The notes beneath the pieces are model-generated. The model was not told the origin of the DNA, ran no database searches, and saw only the letters and a program-made list of their open reading frames with translations. The translations under genes were made by a program, and so were the position numbers. From NCBI GenBank assembly GCA_001643675.2, contig LSRY02000009.1:877501-941500 (forward strand): a stretch of 64,000 bases of DNA, in the 5' to 3' direction. Shown here piece after piece: positions 11,400 to 23,200 of the stretch; the first letter of the stretch is position 1, and each line of letters starts with the position of its first letter. This stretch comes from Monocercomonoides exilis (Eukaryota; Preaxostyla; Oxymonadida; Polymastigidae).

Positions 11400-12240
11400 A
11401 CAACACCATTTTGATATTCACAATGAAAGTTCATTTGATTGGATAGAATAAGTTAATGAAAAATTAAACCTCGCAAAAAATGAAAGAAATATATGCATTC
11501 AAACTGTTTCATCAAGCATTGACATTTTCGACTTGTAATTTCAAAGAAAAAGAACACTTTGTTCTTTCTCTTTGTTGTTATGGATGCTTTGATCGATAAG
11601 AATAATTCATATATGTTTGTCTTCTTGATAGATGAGAGATTGAGAAATAAATAAGTTAATCAGGGTGGGCAGAAATATTTTGAGAGATTGCACGAGACAG
11701 CGATGGTGGTGAATTGACGATGGAATTGTGTGAGATGATTTTCATGAAAAGCATCTTTGTAGTTAATTCTTCAATTTTGTTTTCAAATGAAAATATCATC
11801 ATGAACGTGAATTTTATTGTTCTATTTATTTCAAAGATGTTTCCTTGTGCAACCTTCTTTAAGAATAGGAATCAGATTTGTTGTTGAAATGGCCAATCTC
11901 CGCTTGAGAGAGCAATACGATGAGAATGGAACTGATTATCATATAAAAATTGGGAAACAAAGGAATATGCGTAAATGCCATGATTTTCATAATTTTTATT
12001 GAACAAGAGATGAAGACAAATTTGCATAGCGTTTTGGAAAATGATGAGGAAAACGGTTTTTTGTGGTTTTTGGCGAAGAAAGTGGATGACAATCTCAAAA
12101 GCGAGATTTTTTATGAAAAAAAGGCAAGGAAACAATGAACAGCAATGAAACAAGATAATAGCATTTCTTGGAGAACATTTTGCTTTTCTGATTGAAAGGT
12201 TCGCCCGTGTTTGGAGAGTTTTAATGAGTTGAACATCGTT
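11400..12240. other. No recognisable gene
   Basis: AT-rich sequence with short frames on both strands (for example 11817-12002 and 12098-11859) that share no features with known families. Confidence 0.5.
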
Positions 12241-12248
12241 GCGCCTTC

Positions 12249-12530
12249 TCATGAAGTTGAGACAGGTGAAATGGAGATCATCAGCATCTGTTTCAGCCCA
12301 TGCTTTTGAAAGATTTCCAATACAAGTCCACGCAGCTTCGTTTGTTTCTTATTTTGAGCATTGGCAACATTTTCAAAAAGAACAGACAGAAGTCTTATGA
12401 CTTCGGTATCACGGCTCTCTTTCAATGATTTGGAATGGGAATATTCATCTGTGCTTTCAATATTATCAGCATCTTCTTCCTTCCTCCTCTTCCAAAGAAA
12501 GCATTGTCTCCAGAACTGACACGCTGTCTC
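12249..12530 (-). pseudogene. Coding-like relic, minus strand
   Basis: The minus-strand frame from about 12530 to 12249 contains RLLSVLFENVANAQNKKQTK followed by LRGLVLEIFQKHGLK and stops at TGA. It has a balanced, helical-repeat-like composition unlike the low-complexity frames around it, which suggests real (former) coding sequence. Upstream the frame runs into Ser/Pro-rich sequence and no start can be fixed. Family not recognised. Confidence 0.3.
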
Positions 12531-12534
12531 GGGC

Positions 12535-13570
12535 GTTGAGTGTGACGGGGACGGAGATAGAGATGAAAATCGATTTGACTTTTCGTTTTTCAGTCGAGCT
12601 CCTCGTGAGTGGAGTGGTTGTTGGTGTTTTTGAGGGCAGAGTGGAAGTGAGAAAGCACAGCATATTTTCGAACATTCCTCTGAGAGGAGAAACTGTGATA
12701 AAGCAGATGAAAAGAGCAAGAAACTGAAAAAGAATGAGAATGTGCAAGGGAGATGGCAAGGAAGAAGAAGAAGAAGAAAGAGAAGAGGAAGAAGGAGAGG
12801 AAAGAGAAGAAGAGGAAGAAGGAGAAAAAGAAAAAAGAAAAAAGAGAAAAAGGAGAAAAAGAGGAAAAAATTGAAGAAAAATCAGATAAAACATAAAATA
12901 TTTCAAAGGAAAATTCAAAAAACTCAGAAAATTCATCAAAATCAGCAAATTTTGCAAAATCAAATTCAATAAAGTCACTTTGTTTTTGTTCTCCTTCCAC
13001 AAATATCACAACCCCTCCTCCTTTTCTTCCTCCGAAACATTCTTTTCGTTCTTCTTCTTCTTCTTTCGGTTACCTCTTCGATCACACTGAACTGGTTGAT
13101 CTTTACGTCAAAGAAAACATATCGTGTGAGGAAGTTTGCTGGTTTCTGTGTTCCAAATTAACACTGCTCATGGAACAGTTGGAGATGTGAAAGGAGTTGA
13201 AGTTAAGGCGTTTGCGAGGGAGATGAGGTGGAATATGCTGAGGTTGTTAAAATTGAAACTTGTGATGAATGTGTGGTTGAGGAAGAGGGAGCTGACTGAG
13301 AGGAGAAGATAATAAAGAAAATGAACAAAACGAATTCGCAAAAAAAACTTAATGGTTCTTTTTTTCGTTTCAGAAGCGATTAAGCAGTGTTATGAAAGAT
13401 TAATTTGGAAAACATTGGAGATTAAAGAAGACAACACGAGTAATATTTTCAGATGGGAGATTTGAATGAAGTGGAGCAGAAACAGAAAAAAGATGAACAG
13501 CGTATGGAGAAGACAGCAAGAAAATCATTTCTTATAAATAATTATGAAAGAAAAGTCGAGATTGACTCTT
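12535..13570. other. Low-complexity purine tract and unassigned sequence
   Basis: 12765-12890 is an AGAAGA/GAAAAA-rich purine block giving spurious Lys/Arg or Phe/Ser frames. The remainder (12960-13570) shows only short fragments, such as a plus-strand piece around 13100-13190, and no supported gene. Confidence 0.5.
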
Positions 13571-13575
13571 TTGTA

Positions 13576-15595
13576 GGGTTATTATTTTATCTTGACACTT
13601 TTTCTTTATTCTGACCCAAAAAATGAAGTGAAAAAAATTCAAAAAACAACACAATTAAAAGAAAACAAAATCAGAATTAATTCTTCTGATAACTTTCCTT
13701 TTTCCTTCACCTCGATTTAATGCATTATCTTTCTTTTCATCTTCAAAATCATCGTTTTAACATGAAGAAATCTTCTTTTTATTTTTTTCTTATCATCCAC
13801 AACAGTCTTCACTTCATCTTTCTCCTTTTCATCCATTTCATTTTTCCTTTCAATATTCATTTTCAAATGATTTTCCCATTTCTCTAAAAGATTTTCGTCG
13901 GTTATCACTTTTCCATAAAAGTTGAATCTATTTCTGCGAGATGGAAGAGGGTAAATCGAAGATTCGGGCAGTTTCAAAAGAACTGGCCCAGAAGAATTGT
14001 GAAGAACACCACTGCAGACAAAAGCTTTCTGAATTACAGAAGGTGATAATGCAGTGTGGATAGCTTGAGGCAGAACGTCGGAAATTGCAGCTCGTTTGGA
14101 GGAAGATGAAGAAGAAGAGGGAGCCTCAAATCTGTTTGTCAGCTCAGATTTGAACACAGCAAACACTCCTCTGTCCAGTGGTTGACAGAGGTGTGTGCTG
14201 TGTGGCACGAAGGTTAAAACGTCGACTTGTTGTTTTTGGAATTCTCGCCAGATCGATGGATCTGCGCGAGATGCATGCGAGTCAAGAAGGAGAAGAATGT
14301 GTTCATTTTCAAGTGACATGCGCTTTCTTCTTTCGATGATGGAAGGCAGAAGAACGGTGAGAGCATACCTTTTAAAGCACTCATTGTCCATCCAGCCGCT
14401 TCCATTTGCCCAAATTTCCAACGTCGGAGATAACAGGCTTTTCAGCTCTTCTGGCAGCTTTGCACTTGGCCACAAAATGACTGAAGGAAAGGCATATCCG
14501 TCCGCTGCAACAGCTGCCACGAATGTAGAATTAATCATTCTTGGTGGTTCTTTCGTAAAACCTGCTTTTGTATCTGCTGTATGCACTACAAGCTGTTTAG
14601 AATCTGTAGGAACGCGCGTTGAAGATTCATCGACATTTACAATCAAAGCTGGATTGTAATGGAACTTTTCGTGCAGCTCGTCGAGTGTTTTATACCAGGG
14701 TTTTAAAACACTTCTGCACGAAACAGCCAGTCTGTTAATGTCCAAATTCTTCGGCGTTCCAGTCTTCAGCTCCGGATGACGCTTGACAAAGCCGTAAGTT
14801 GCAGACATTGAAACTTCTGTAAATGGTGAGTCTTCATCATCGTTGTCGTTTATAACATTTTCTATCTGAAAAACAAATGATTAAAACATATAAATAAAAA
14901 TTAAACAAACCAATTCTCTTGTTTTTTTCAAAGTTAAACATGTTCCAGACTTTGCTTCAATGTGAATAATATCCAAAACTCTTTGTTCCTTTTCGCCAAC
15001 AACTGCTGCAGGTCTGCCAATTTTTCCAACCAGCCTTCCTTTTCTGAGAGCTCTCACAGCATTTTTGATACCTATGCGGCTGAATTCCTTTGAATTAATT
15101 GCATCCGTCATGCGAACAACTCCATCAACAACGATATGAGCCATTCGCTCCAGCAGACTGTGATACTTCCTGTACTTACGCGAAGACATTGCGCGATGCA
15201 GTTTTTTCTTACCTTCTTTTAATTTTATTTCTGTTGATATTTTCATTTTTTTAATAATATTTTTAAGATCATAATAATTTTTTATTTTTTTGATTGAAAT
15301 GAAATGAAAAAAAAATCAAAAAAAATAACATTTTTAGTAAACGAAAGGTTTTATGCCCCATGTAACCCTCCAATTCCACACAGAAGTTCAATGAAGGGGC
15401 TAAACCCCCCCATCTCCCCCCCCCCCCCCCCCCCCATGCGAAATTGGGTTTGTTTCAAAATGTATTTATTATTATCTATTGAATTCATATATATACTTAA
15501 AAATCTTTAAAAATATGAAATTGTGGGAAAAGTTAATGATTAATTAAAAAAAAAGGTCAAGATAAAAAAAAAAGGTCGAGATAAAATTATAACCC
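13576..15595 (-). mobile_element. Complete pogo/Tc1-like DNA transposon, 2020 bp
   Basis: Flanked by TA on both sides (13574-13575 and 15596-15597), as expected of the Tc1/mariner/pogo superfamily. The left terminus reads GGGTTATTATTTTATCTTGA and the right terminus, read inward, GGGTTATAATTTTATCTCGA. The right end has a second subterminal copy (GGTCAAGATAAA) 20 bp further in. The element contains one spliced transposase gene on the minus strand and little else besides a run of 20 C at 15416-15435. Both ends and the gene are intact, so it could be active or recently active. The TIRs resemble those of the foldback elements at 59.4-61.7 kb. Confidence 0.88.
13717..15246 (-). CDS. Pogo/Tigger-type DDE transposase (2 exons)
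   Basis: Exon 1 15246-14911 (112 codons), a 45-nt intron 14910-14866 (GTTTGTTT...TTTTTCAG) and exon 2 14865-13717 give 494 aa ending in TAA. Exon 1 supplies a basic, helical N-terminus (RKYRKYHSLLERMAH, then KNAVRALRKGRLVGKIGRPA) expected to be the helix-turn-helix DNA-binding part. Exon 2 carries the DDE_1 superfamily core: NVDES for the first Asp, LLLLDSHASR for the second, and FVPHSTHLCQPLDRGVFAVF around the third. The third acidic position is Asp (PLD), as in pogo-like DDD enzymes. It cuts and pastes the element using its TIRs and TA target. The intron joins the halves in phase 0. Length is typical for the family. Confidence 0.88.
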
Positions 15596-15599
15596 TAAT

Positions 15600-16690
15600 T
15601 ATTTATTGCTGTTTCCCTCCATTTCGTTTATTATTTTTAAAGTCGTTAAACTGCGCAGATTTGACAGGAACTTTGAAATGATGTTTCGGCTCAAAAAAAT
15701 TCTTTTTCACCTAAAGCATAAAAAAGGAATGTTTTTTTCAATAAAAAAATAAAACAAATACATATCACAGAAATAAAAGCTAAATACTAGCAAAAAATCA
15801 ATTTTTCTCTTTGAGCAATAAATACAACAATAGATTTTATTTTTTCAATTTTCGATCTTTTTTATGATGTCAAAAAAATTCACACATATATTTATTTTGC
15901 AAATCAAACAATAGTGATTTTTCAAAATTGAGTGATTTATTTATCCCATATTTTTTGAAATTTGGAAAATTGGTCTTAATGAATAGAATGAGGGTGTTGT
16001 GTTTGTGCTGTAGATAAAAATGAAGAATTGAATAAAAAGAACAGTTTCAAAAAGAGCTATGAAGTTCATTATTCTCTCTATTCATCTGCTTCATCTGCTT
16101 CATCGAGGTTAATGAAATTCAGAAGCGAAAAGTTGAAAGCTGCTGTGTTTACTGAAAATATGAGAAATCCTTCGTTGTGATAATTTTCTAGCCTTTCTTT
16201 TTGTATTCAATAGTTTGCAATTTTTTTTATAGAAATTCATCTGCTTGTTGCAGTGAGTGAATAAGTAGCAAAGCATGTGACAATCGTCTCGTTGCTGCTC
16301 TTATCGCTTTATCTGCTTTTGTTGCTTCTCAATAATCAAACAGATCAAGGGTTTTGTTGCTTCAAGCTGTTCTGTTTGGATGAAATGGGTTGTGTTGCCT
16401 TGTGATGTCGAACTTTTTGTGATGCTTTCTTCTACAGTGTTTTCTCTTCTTCTGTCACTTGGTGTGTGTATGTTCCCGAAGTTGGTGAGCAGATGGATAT
16501 TTGAAGAAGCATATGCTAAAACTTGAGCATTGATTCTTTGATGGGTTTGAATTGCCCATTACTATGAAATAGAGTTGGTCGCATGCTCAATTAGATAGCA
16601 AAGATATGCAGAAGGTGCATACCCCGTGGGAATGAAGTATAAAGAATCTTCTGTTTTGTTTGATCAGTTGCTGATATATCCAAGGGTTAC
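15600..16690. other. Intergenic, no recognisable gene
   Basis: AT-rich sequence between the pogo element and the palindrome, with no open frame, repeat copy or RNA gene that I can support. Confidence 0.55.
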
Positions 16691-16691
16691 T

Positions 16692-18621
16692 TCACTTGAA
16701 ATACTGAAGAATCCGCTTGTGGCTTTTTATTCGAACAAGATTTCCTAAGTTGAAGAAGAAGCTGTAAAAATGTAACAATGTAAAAGGAGAAAAAGATAAA
16801 GTGTAACAAGTGATAAAAAAATAAGATGAAAATGATGAAAATGATGAAAATGATGATGAAGAAGGGTCATTTGAAATCTGAATGCACGCGTCGATGCCAG
16901 TTGTTTCTTCGCTGTCTGCCAGCCCATTCCCCGAGAAAATGGAGAATCTCACTTGCCCGACACCTTCTGTGCTGCACTCCTCCTCGTTCACTGCTGCGCA
17001 TGCCCCTCTTTTCTCCCAAACATTCCTCTCCTTTTTCTTCTGTTCGAAATGTCTTTCTTTCTCGTTTTCTTTTCCTTCCCAATCCATCTCCCCATTCTCA
17101 TTCTCTTTCTCTTCCACTTCATTCATCATCATCATCTCCTTTGCCATCATCTCCCTCACCACCCAGTGCAGCCCTCCCCCAAACCCGCTGCTCTCACACC
17201 CCACCCACCAGCACTCCCCCATCACACACACCCCGCTGCACCCCTGCACAGAGCTGCCTCCACCCATCCCCCCTGCCACACAGCACTTCTCAAACTGGCA
17301 CCCCACAACACATGCTGCATCACTGTTGCTGCCTCCATTGCTTCTTCCTTCACTTCTTCCTCCTGTTGGCGAAGAAGGAGGCGCAAAAGAAGACACATGC
17401 AGTCCACCCCCTGCCACCCCCGCTGAGCACCCTGTGAAGTTCGTGCTGTTCGCACAGAAGCTGCGCCTGACTGACGTGGCACACACGCCTCCGCCGCTTT
17501 TCAGAGGCGATGTGCAGTTCGCAAAGGCAGACGACGAGACAAGGAAGGCGCCGAACGAACGGCCGAAAACAGCTCCCCCCGACGACAGCGCAGTGCAGGA
17601 CTGGAACGTGCAGGAGATCACACTCAGCGACGCATCGTCAATGCCCTGAACAGCAAGCGCTCCGCCGTCAAATGCGCCGCTTCCAGTTTGGTTCCAAATG
17701 CAGAACGAAAAAGTGTGGTTTCCTGATTCGCCGATTTGCTCCCGTTTCATTGTAGAATTCCCTTGCACACTTAATGTTGCTAAATGGCTGCACGCTATAA
17801 AAGACGTATTGAACGCTGAAAGTGAAGAAAATCCCGAATTTATGTCTCCTACGATTCCCCCATAAATCACATCCAACACACTCTCGAATCTGCTCCCGCT
17901 AATAATAGTCTTCCACAACTCATTCCCCCATTCTCTTCTTCCGAGCCCTTCTCCGTTCCCTGCCCTCCTGCTCATGTTCCGCATCTCGCATAAATCCACC
18001 TTCCACTCCCCTCTCCTCAAATCTCCCAAAAACGGACCACCACACAGTTCCATGCACTCAAACGAGCTCTGCTCAACACGCACTCTCCCAACATTCAACC
18101 CTCCATTTTTCCCCTCGCAATCTTGTACGAGCGGCCAGACTGCGCAGTTTGGATGATTTGTTATAACAGAAAAATTATTCAATAGCAAATATCCATTTGA
18201 CACCGAAAATGGCGAGCATCTGGAATTTCGATTCTCCACAACAGCATTGTAAACATGTGTTGATGACAAAGCGCAAATTGTGATAATATTTAGATTTTCA
18301 TATTGCAAGAAATAAGCACTACTTAATGTTATTGAAGAATTATATAATTTCAAATCTTCTCGAAAAGAAATTGAAGAATAAGCGCTCTAGAATTGTATCG
18401 AGAATATTAATAATAACGTTGAAGGATAAACATATAATAATATGAACAAATATCGAGGTATTTAACAATGAAAGTGAAAATAAACATATTGTCTAAAGTC
18501 ATACATCAAATAATTCCCCCTTTAAAATTTTGCTTTTACAAGGAACATAAAACCGAATTGGTGTGCTAATAGCATCTAATGATGCAAAGAACAAAAAAAT
18601 AAAAATAAAAATAAAATTCAT
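16692..18621 (-). CDS. Truncated inverted copy of the giant receptor-like gene (signal peptide plus partial ectodomain)
   Basis: Exon 1 18621-18505 (39 codons, hydrophobic signal peptide), a 118-nt intron 18504-18387 and exon 2 18386-16692 give 603 aa ending in TGA. It mirrors the start of the giant gene at 41752 (the paired coordinates sum to 60373). The first roughly 550 residues are identical apart from a few changes near the end. After the Ser run the two copies part, and this one continues into about 40 residues of unrelated, partly hydrophobic sequence. It lacks the membrane segment and kinase-like region. It could be a pseudogene, or could encode a secreted ectodomain fragment. The shared upstream sequence, including the 5' flank, means it may keep the parent's promoter. 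Confidence 0.6.
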
Positions 18622-18794
18622 TAAGTTATGTAATGGGGCTATTAGCAAATCAACAATTCATATTCATTTTTAAAAAGAAAAAAATGAATTTCCCTTTAGG
18701 CTTCGGTGATGATTGAAAACATCTTTTAAAGATAATATTAAAAAATGAAAGATAGAGCTGTTGAAGATAAAATTGAGAAATGCATAAAAAATTC

Positions 18795-18865
18795 GTCCAC
18801 TCCGGGAATTGAACCCGGGCCATGAGAGTGACAGTCTCATATTCTACCGACTATACTAAGCGGAC
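18795..18865 (-). tRNA. tRNA-Asp (anticodon GTC)
   Basis: 71 nt without CCA. The acceptor stem GTCCGCT/AGTGGAC has one G-U pair. The anticodon stem TGAGA/TCTCA has loop CTGTCAC, giving anticodon GTC. The T arm is CCGGG-TTCAATT-CCCGG. The internal B box GGTTCAATTCC and an A-box-like TAGTATAGTCGG are present. No intron. It is an exact inverted copy of the tRNA at 41508-41578. Confidence 0.93.
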
Positions 18866-18908
18866 TTGTTGTTTTTGTGAATTTTTTATTATCAAGTAGT
18901 AAAATACG

Positions 18909-18912
18909 ATAT
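18909..18912. other. ATAT target-site duplication, left
   Basis: ATAT immediately before the GGGTAATTC terminus of element 1. The same four bases occur between the two elements (29897-29900) and after element 2 (38839-38842). Confidence 0.8.
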
Positions 18913-19120
18913 GGGTAATTCTTTTTGAAAAGTCGCCACAGATCAAAATATTGTCCCATCGCAGTAAATATAAATACACTCCGTGACCATTATTCAACAT
19001 TTGTTTTTCATATTTTAAATTTGTGTTTTTTTTATCATGAAAAACAAAAGGATAAAAAAAAAACCTTTTTCCAAAAAAATTTGAATATTGCTTTTTGATC
19101 AATTTTATAAATTTGATTTA

Positions 19121-20009
19121 ATGGTGATATTACAATTTTTATTTGTCATTGCACTTGCTTCTTTGCAACACATTTGTGGTGTAATCGATTTCAAGAGTTT
19201 ATGAATTGAAAAATCAGTTTGATTTATCAAATACTAAATTTTATAGTTGTTGTGTTTATCTTCTTTTAGAGAAAAGCGATTACGTTGGGTACGGACGAAT
19301 CAAGTTTTTGTTTCTAATGGACTATTCTGCATTTACTGTTTCATATGTGGAAGAGGATTTGCTGACATTTAAATTCAAAATTACATCTGCGGAACATTGT
19401 TTAATTACTGCTTTTTTCCATTACAATGCATGCTTAAAAGGCGGACATGACGCTATTCTCCAAAATTCTTCAGCTTATAACAAGTGATTCCACATGCTAT
19501 TTAACAAGGAAAACATCAAAAGGAGAAAGTGCAAAATATAACTCAGTTGATATGAGTGAACAGCTTAATTTCAAATGAGGAAGAATTAGATTCGTTTCAT
19601 TGGTTCAAACACAACCAAATGAAAATGATTTATTCACTTCCTCAACAACATCCAAACTACACCAGATGGCATTCTTCCAACACCTTTGATTCCGTTTAAA
19701 AAATTAATTCTCAACACATTTTTATATGGCACCTATTTCGATCCAAAGAATGACACATCGTTTGCTCCTGATTACGTCTTTTTGGTGTTGAGAAAAGGAG
19801 AAAAAGGTACAGAAAGATATTTGTTTGTTCATGCTCCAACTTCGCATTCTTTTATGAACAAACAAGAAGCGACATCATTCATAGAGAAGAGACAACTGAT
19901 TACGAGAAAATTGAGCACAATGAGAACACAACAGCATAAGATTCTTGTTTCTATAAAGCAACAGGAAATGAAAGAAATAAAGGAAATTCATCAAACGAAA
20001 ACAGAGTGA
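19121..20009 (+). pseudogene. Decayed gene for a secreted protein
   Basis: ATG at 19121 begins MVILQFLFVIALASLQHICG, a good signal peptide, but the frame ends after 27 codons. A one-base shift leads into 19206-19487, containing LEKSDYVGYGRIKFLFLMDY and EHCLITAFFHYNACLKGGHD. Another frame carries 19686-20009, containing FDPKNDTSFAPDYVFLVL. The pieces are consistent with one gene broken by small indels or with unrecognised introns. No family is recognised. It lies just inside the left terminus of element 1. Confidence 0.4.
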
Positions 20010-20239
20010 AAGAAGGAAGTGCCTTGATTGCAGCTGTTCAGAGAGAAGTTGAACAGAAAGGAGAGAGAAGCAACCCTTATACTCAGATTGACATCGCTTG
20101 CATTGAAATAGGCAGCATACCAAAGGTGATAAAACACATTCTATCAACACTCACTTCTTATGTGATGATGTTTACAGACATTTCTAATATTGTCATTTTT
20201 TTGGAGATTTAGAACAACACAAGGCAACTGATCACAACA

Positions 20240-23200
20240 AATTTCACAGAGATTTGTACTTCTCTAAATTCAGATTCAGATTCATATTCATATTCAGATA
20301 CAGCAACGTCACAAACAACGATGACTGCCACAGTATCATCGAATTCTGCATCCCCTTCAACACCTTCTGCTCCACCACAATCTTCAATAGCAGACTTGTC
20401 GTTCAGCATTCTGCAAGAAATATTCTCGTCAGCTGCAGATGTTGTGCATTTCTTCCTGTTTAGCTACTCCTTTTCCTCCTCTTTCAAAGAAATGCCTCTT
20501 CTTTTCAATGGTTCAAATGATCAAAATACTCATTTCCTGCTATTTGAGTCAAGAAAAACAATGCATCGAATTATGCAGCAGCAGACAGAACTGCTTGTGA
20601 TGAGAAAAGAGGAAATACTGAATGAGATGCAGACGCTGAATGAATGGCTCAGATTAGTTGATTTGAGTTCTAGACATTCAGTTGACAAAAGAGGAGGAAG
20701 AATTGGAAAGAGCCATTCCACCAAATGTAATTGTGACAGGTTTCATCAAAGCAAAGTTTACCCAACTGCAATTCTTGTTGGAGCTTAATTCTGCTGACAA
20801 ATGGAGATGAACAGATAGTCCTAAAAATGTAATTCAGAAACAGATAAAGCTGATTTGCTTGCTTCATTTCCAGCTTTTCTTGATACGCAAAAGCATCGTC
20901 ATTGTTATGGATGTTCTTGTGCACATTTCAACAGACAACTTGGGTGTGTCTATGCTAAAGATATCTGAATTCTCAGAAATGGCAGGTGCTCAGATGATGG
21001 CACAAGGCGGGAACTACGAATGGCTCTGCGAAATATTCTCAGAGCGGGAAAAAGCGAAGATAGAAATCAAAACAAGGAGGAGCACTTTGCAGACGAATAG
21101 AAACGATGAAGGAAAAGGCACTGCCAATGAGTCAGACGAAGCACCACAAAATGAGAAAGCCACATCTTCTGATGGAAAAAGTGTGCATTCAGGAAAAGTG
21201 ACAGAATCACAATACAAGGCAAACATTGCGTTGCGGTTTATGGAACAAGAACAAAATGAGAAGGATGCATTTTGATACAGAAAGAAAAGATTGCGGCAGT
21301 TTCCAGGTGCTGATTCTTGCTCACTCAAAGTTATTTTCTCACCTTCCGTAATTGACATATTTGACTATCCAATTGATGCATTCGCGTGCGAGATATCGTC
21401 ATCAATGCTCATAGAACAAGAAAAAAGAGCATCATATTTTGAGGCTACTCTCATTTTGATAGAGTCAATCATCACTTTCATCTATATCATGAGGAGCATG
21501 GGAGTGAATATTGAAGGACTCCCAAATGACCAAACAGAAGACGAAGAAAATAACAACCAACAAGATGGAAACGAAGAAGTCGACAGGCATTATCATAAAG
21601 ATGAATCGAGAGAAGAAGGAGTTGGAGTTGGAGTTGGAGAAGGAGGAGAAGGATCATTTGAAGAGGGAGCTATTGAAGACGAAATAGAAGAAGAAAGGCA
21701 GATAGGAAGACAATACATGGAGAATGAGAACGAGCCAAAAAGGGAAAAAAGGAAGGAATTGGAAATGAAGATGGAGACAAAATTGAAATAAAGCCTCAAC
21801 AACAACCACACAAAGAAGTTGAATGCAAAGAAACAAAAAATGCAACTTGTTTTGAAGGCACTACTGTTCTGCGGACGAGCGATCTTAACGAGTTTATTAC
21901 ACAGCATACACACTATCGACCAGAAAACTCTGCAGAGAAGAATTCTTCAGTTGCGGTCGAAGCGTTTCAAACTCTTTCAGAGATACAACACAAGTCGTCA
22001 GAAAATAAGAAAGCCGAAGAAAGTCAACAAGAAGACAACGAAAATGCTTTGACATTTTTCAATAAAGCAGAAAGAATGAGATTAAATAGCTGAATAGCAA
22101 CTGTGGAAGAGAATGTTTGATTGTTGAGCCTGTTGTTGGGAATACAGAAGCTGAAGTGATGAAATACACAAGCGAGTGGGATCAACGTCATACAGAAAGA
22201 GAAAAAGAAAGAGAAAGGAAAAGAAAGAGAACGGGATATGATTTGGGTTCATCTTTGGCATTTCAAACAAACAATGCAAGCCATCTTGACAGCATAACGT
22301 GGAGAGAAAGAAGATGGATGATGTGGGAAGGAAAGGTGCTTCAAGTTGTTTGCCGCAAAGTTGATGAGCCTCCAGTGTCAACAATACGTGAAACTAACAT
22401 GAAAAGATTACAGGAATACTTGATTAAAAAGAGAAAGAAAGAAAATGAACAAAAGTTGACGAATATTAAAAATAAACTTTCGAGCAAGTTTTTTGGTTCA
22501 CAAAAGAAGCCATACGAAGATGAGGAAGTGAAATCCACTAGCAGATTTGCACTTGCAAACGAAGAGGTTTCAGAATTGTGTGCGAATAATAACGGGCAGA
22601 TTCCAACAAAAGAATGCATTCAAGAGCTTACAAAAATAAGTGCAATACATCCCACTGTTCAGAATCAGAGCGGAGGTTACTATGAAATCCACAGATTCAC
22701 TCGCTCGCCTGATTCTTCACCTTCTGGATATATCTGTGATTTTATCATTCCTATTCTTACGGCTGGCCCTCGCTCCACATTCTGTTATGCGCTTTTTACT
22801 CTTCCGCTTTCTATTTCTGAGGTTCTTTCTTCGAAGATATCGTTAAAGCCGATCATCAAAGAGATTGTTAAGCTTTCTTCGAAGATCACTGTCTCCAAAT
22901 TGAAGTGGATCGATACAAATTCAAATGAAGAGATGAATAACTATTGGAAGAACATGTACACCAAACAGGCAACGCCACAAGAAGAAAAAGAAAAAGAAGA
23001 TGGAATAAACGAGAGCGAATCTTCGTGCAAAACTACCAAAGTTGCAACTGTTGAATCACAGATATCAAATGGCGGAGCATCCAGAGAAAGAAGAATCGAC
23101 AAAAGCTAATGAAAAAAACTTACAGCAGGAAAAGAAGAAAAAACAGTATCTGAATCAAAAATGAATGGTGAAATCGAAAAGAACAGAAAATCGGAAAATT

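Larger units (their letters stand above)
16861..18912 (-). repeat. Left arm (outer part) of the central palindrome
   Basis: Reverse complement of 41461-43512, holding the truncated gene and a tRNA-Asp. Identity is almost complete from 18912 down to about 16990. Between about 16980 and 16861 at least five substitutions appear, and beyond 16861 only low-complexity similarity remains. The inner continuation of this arm lies at 38843-40018, separated by the 19.9-kb insertion. Confidence 0.93.

Noticed and set aside
12742-12972. Lys/Arg-rich small gene
   Set aside because: Low-complexity AGAAGA/GAAAAA tract with no conserved part.
13574-15597. TAGGGTTA at element ends as telomere repeats
   Set aside because: Single occurrences at the termini of inverted repeats, not arrays.
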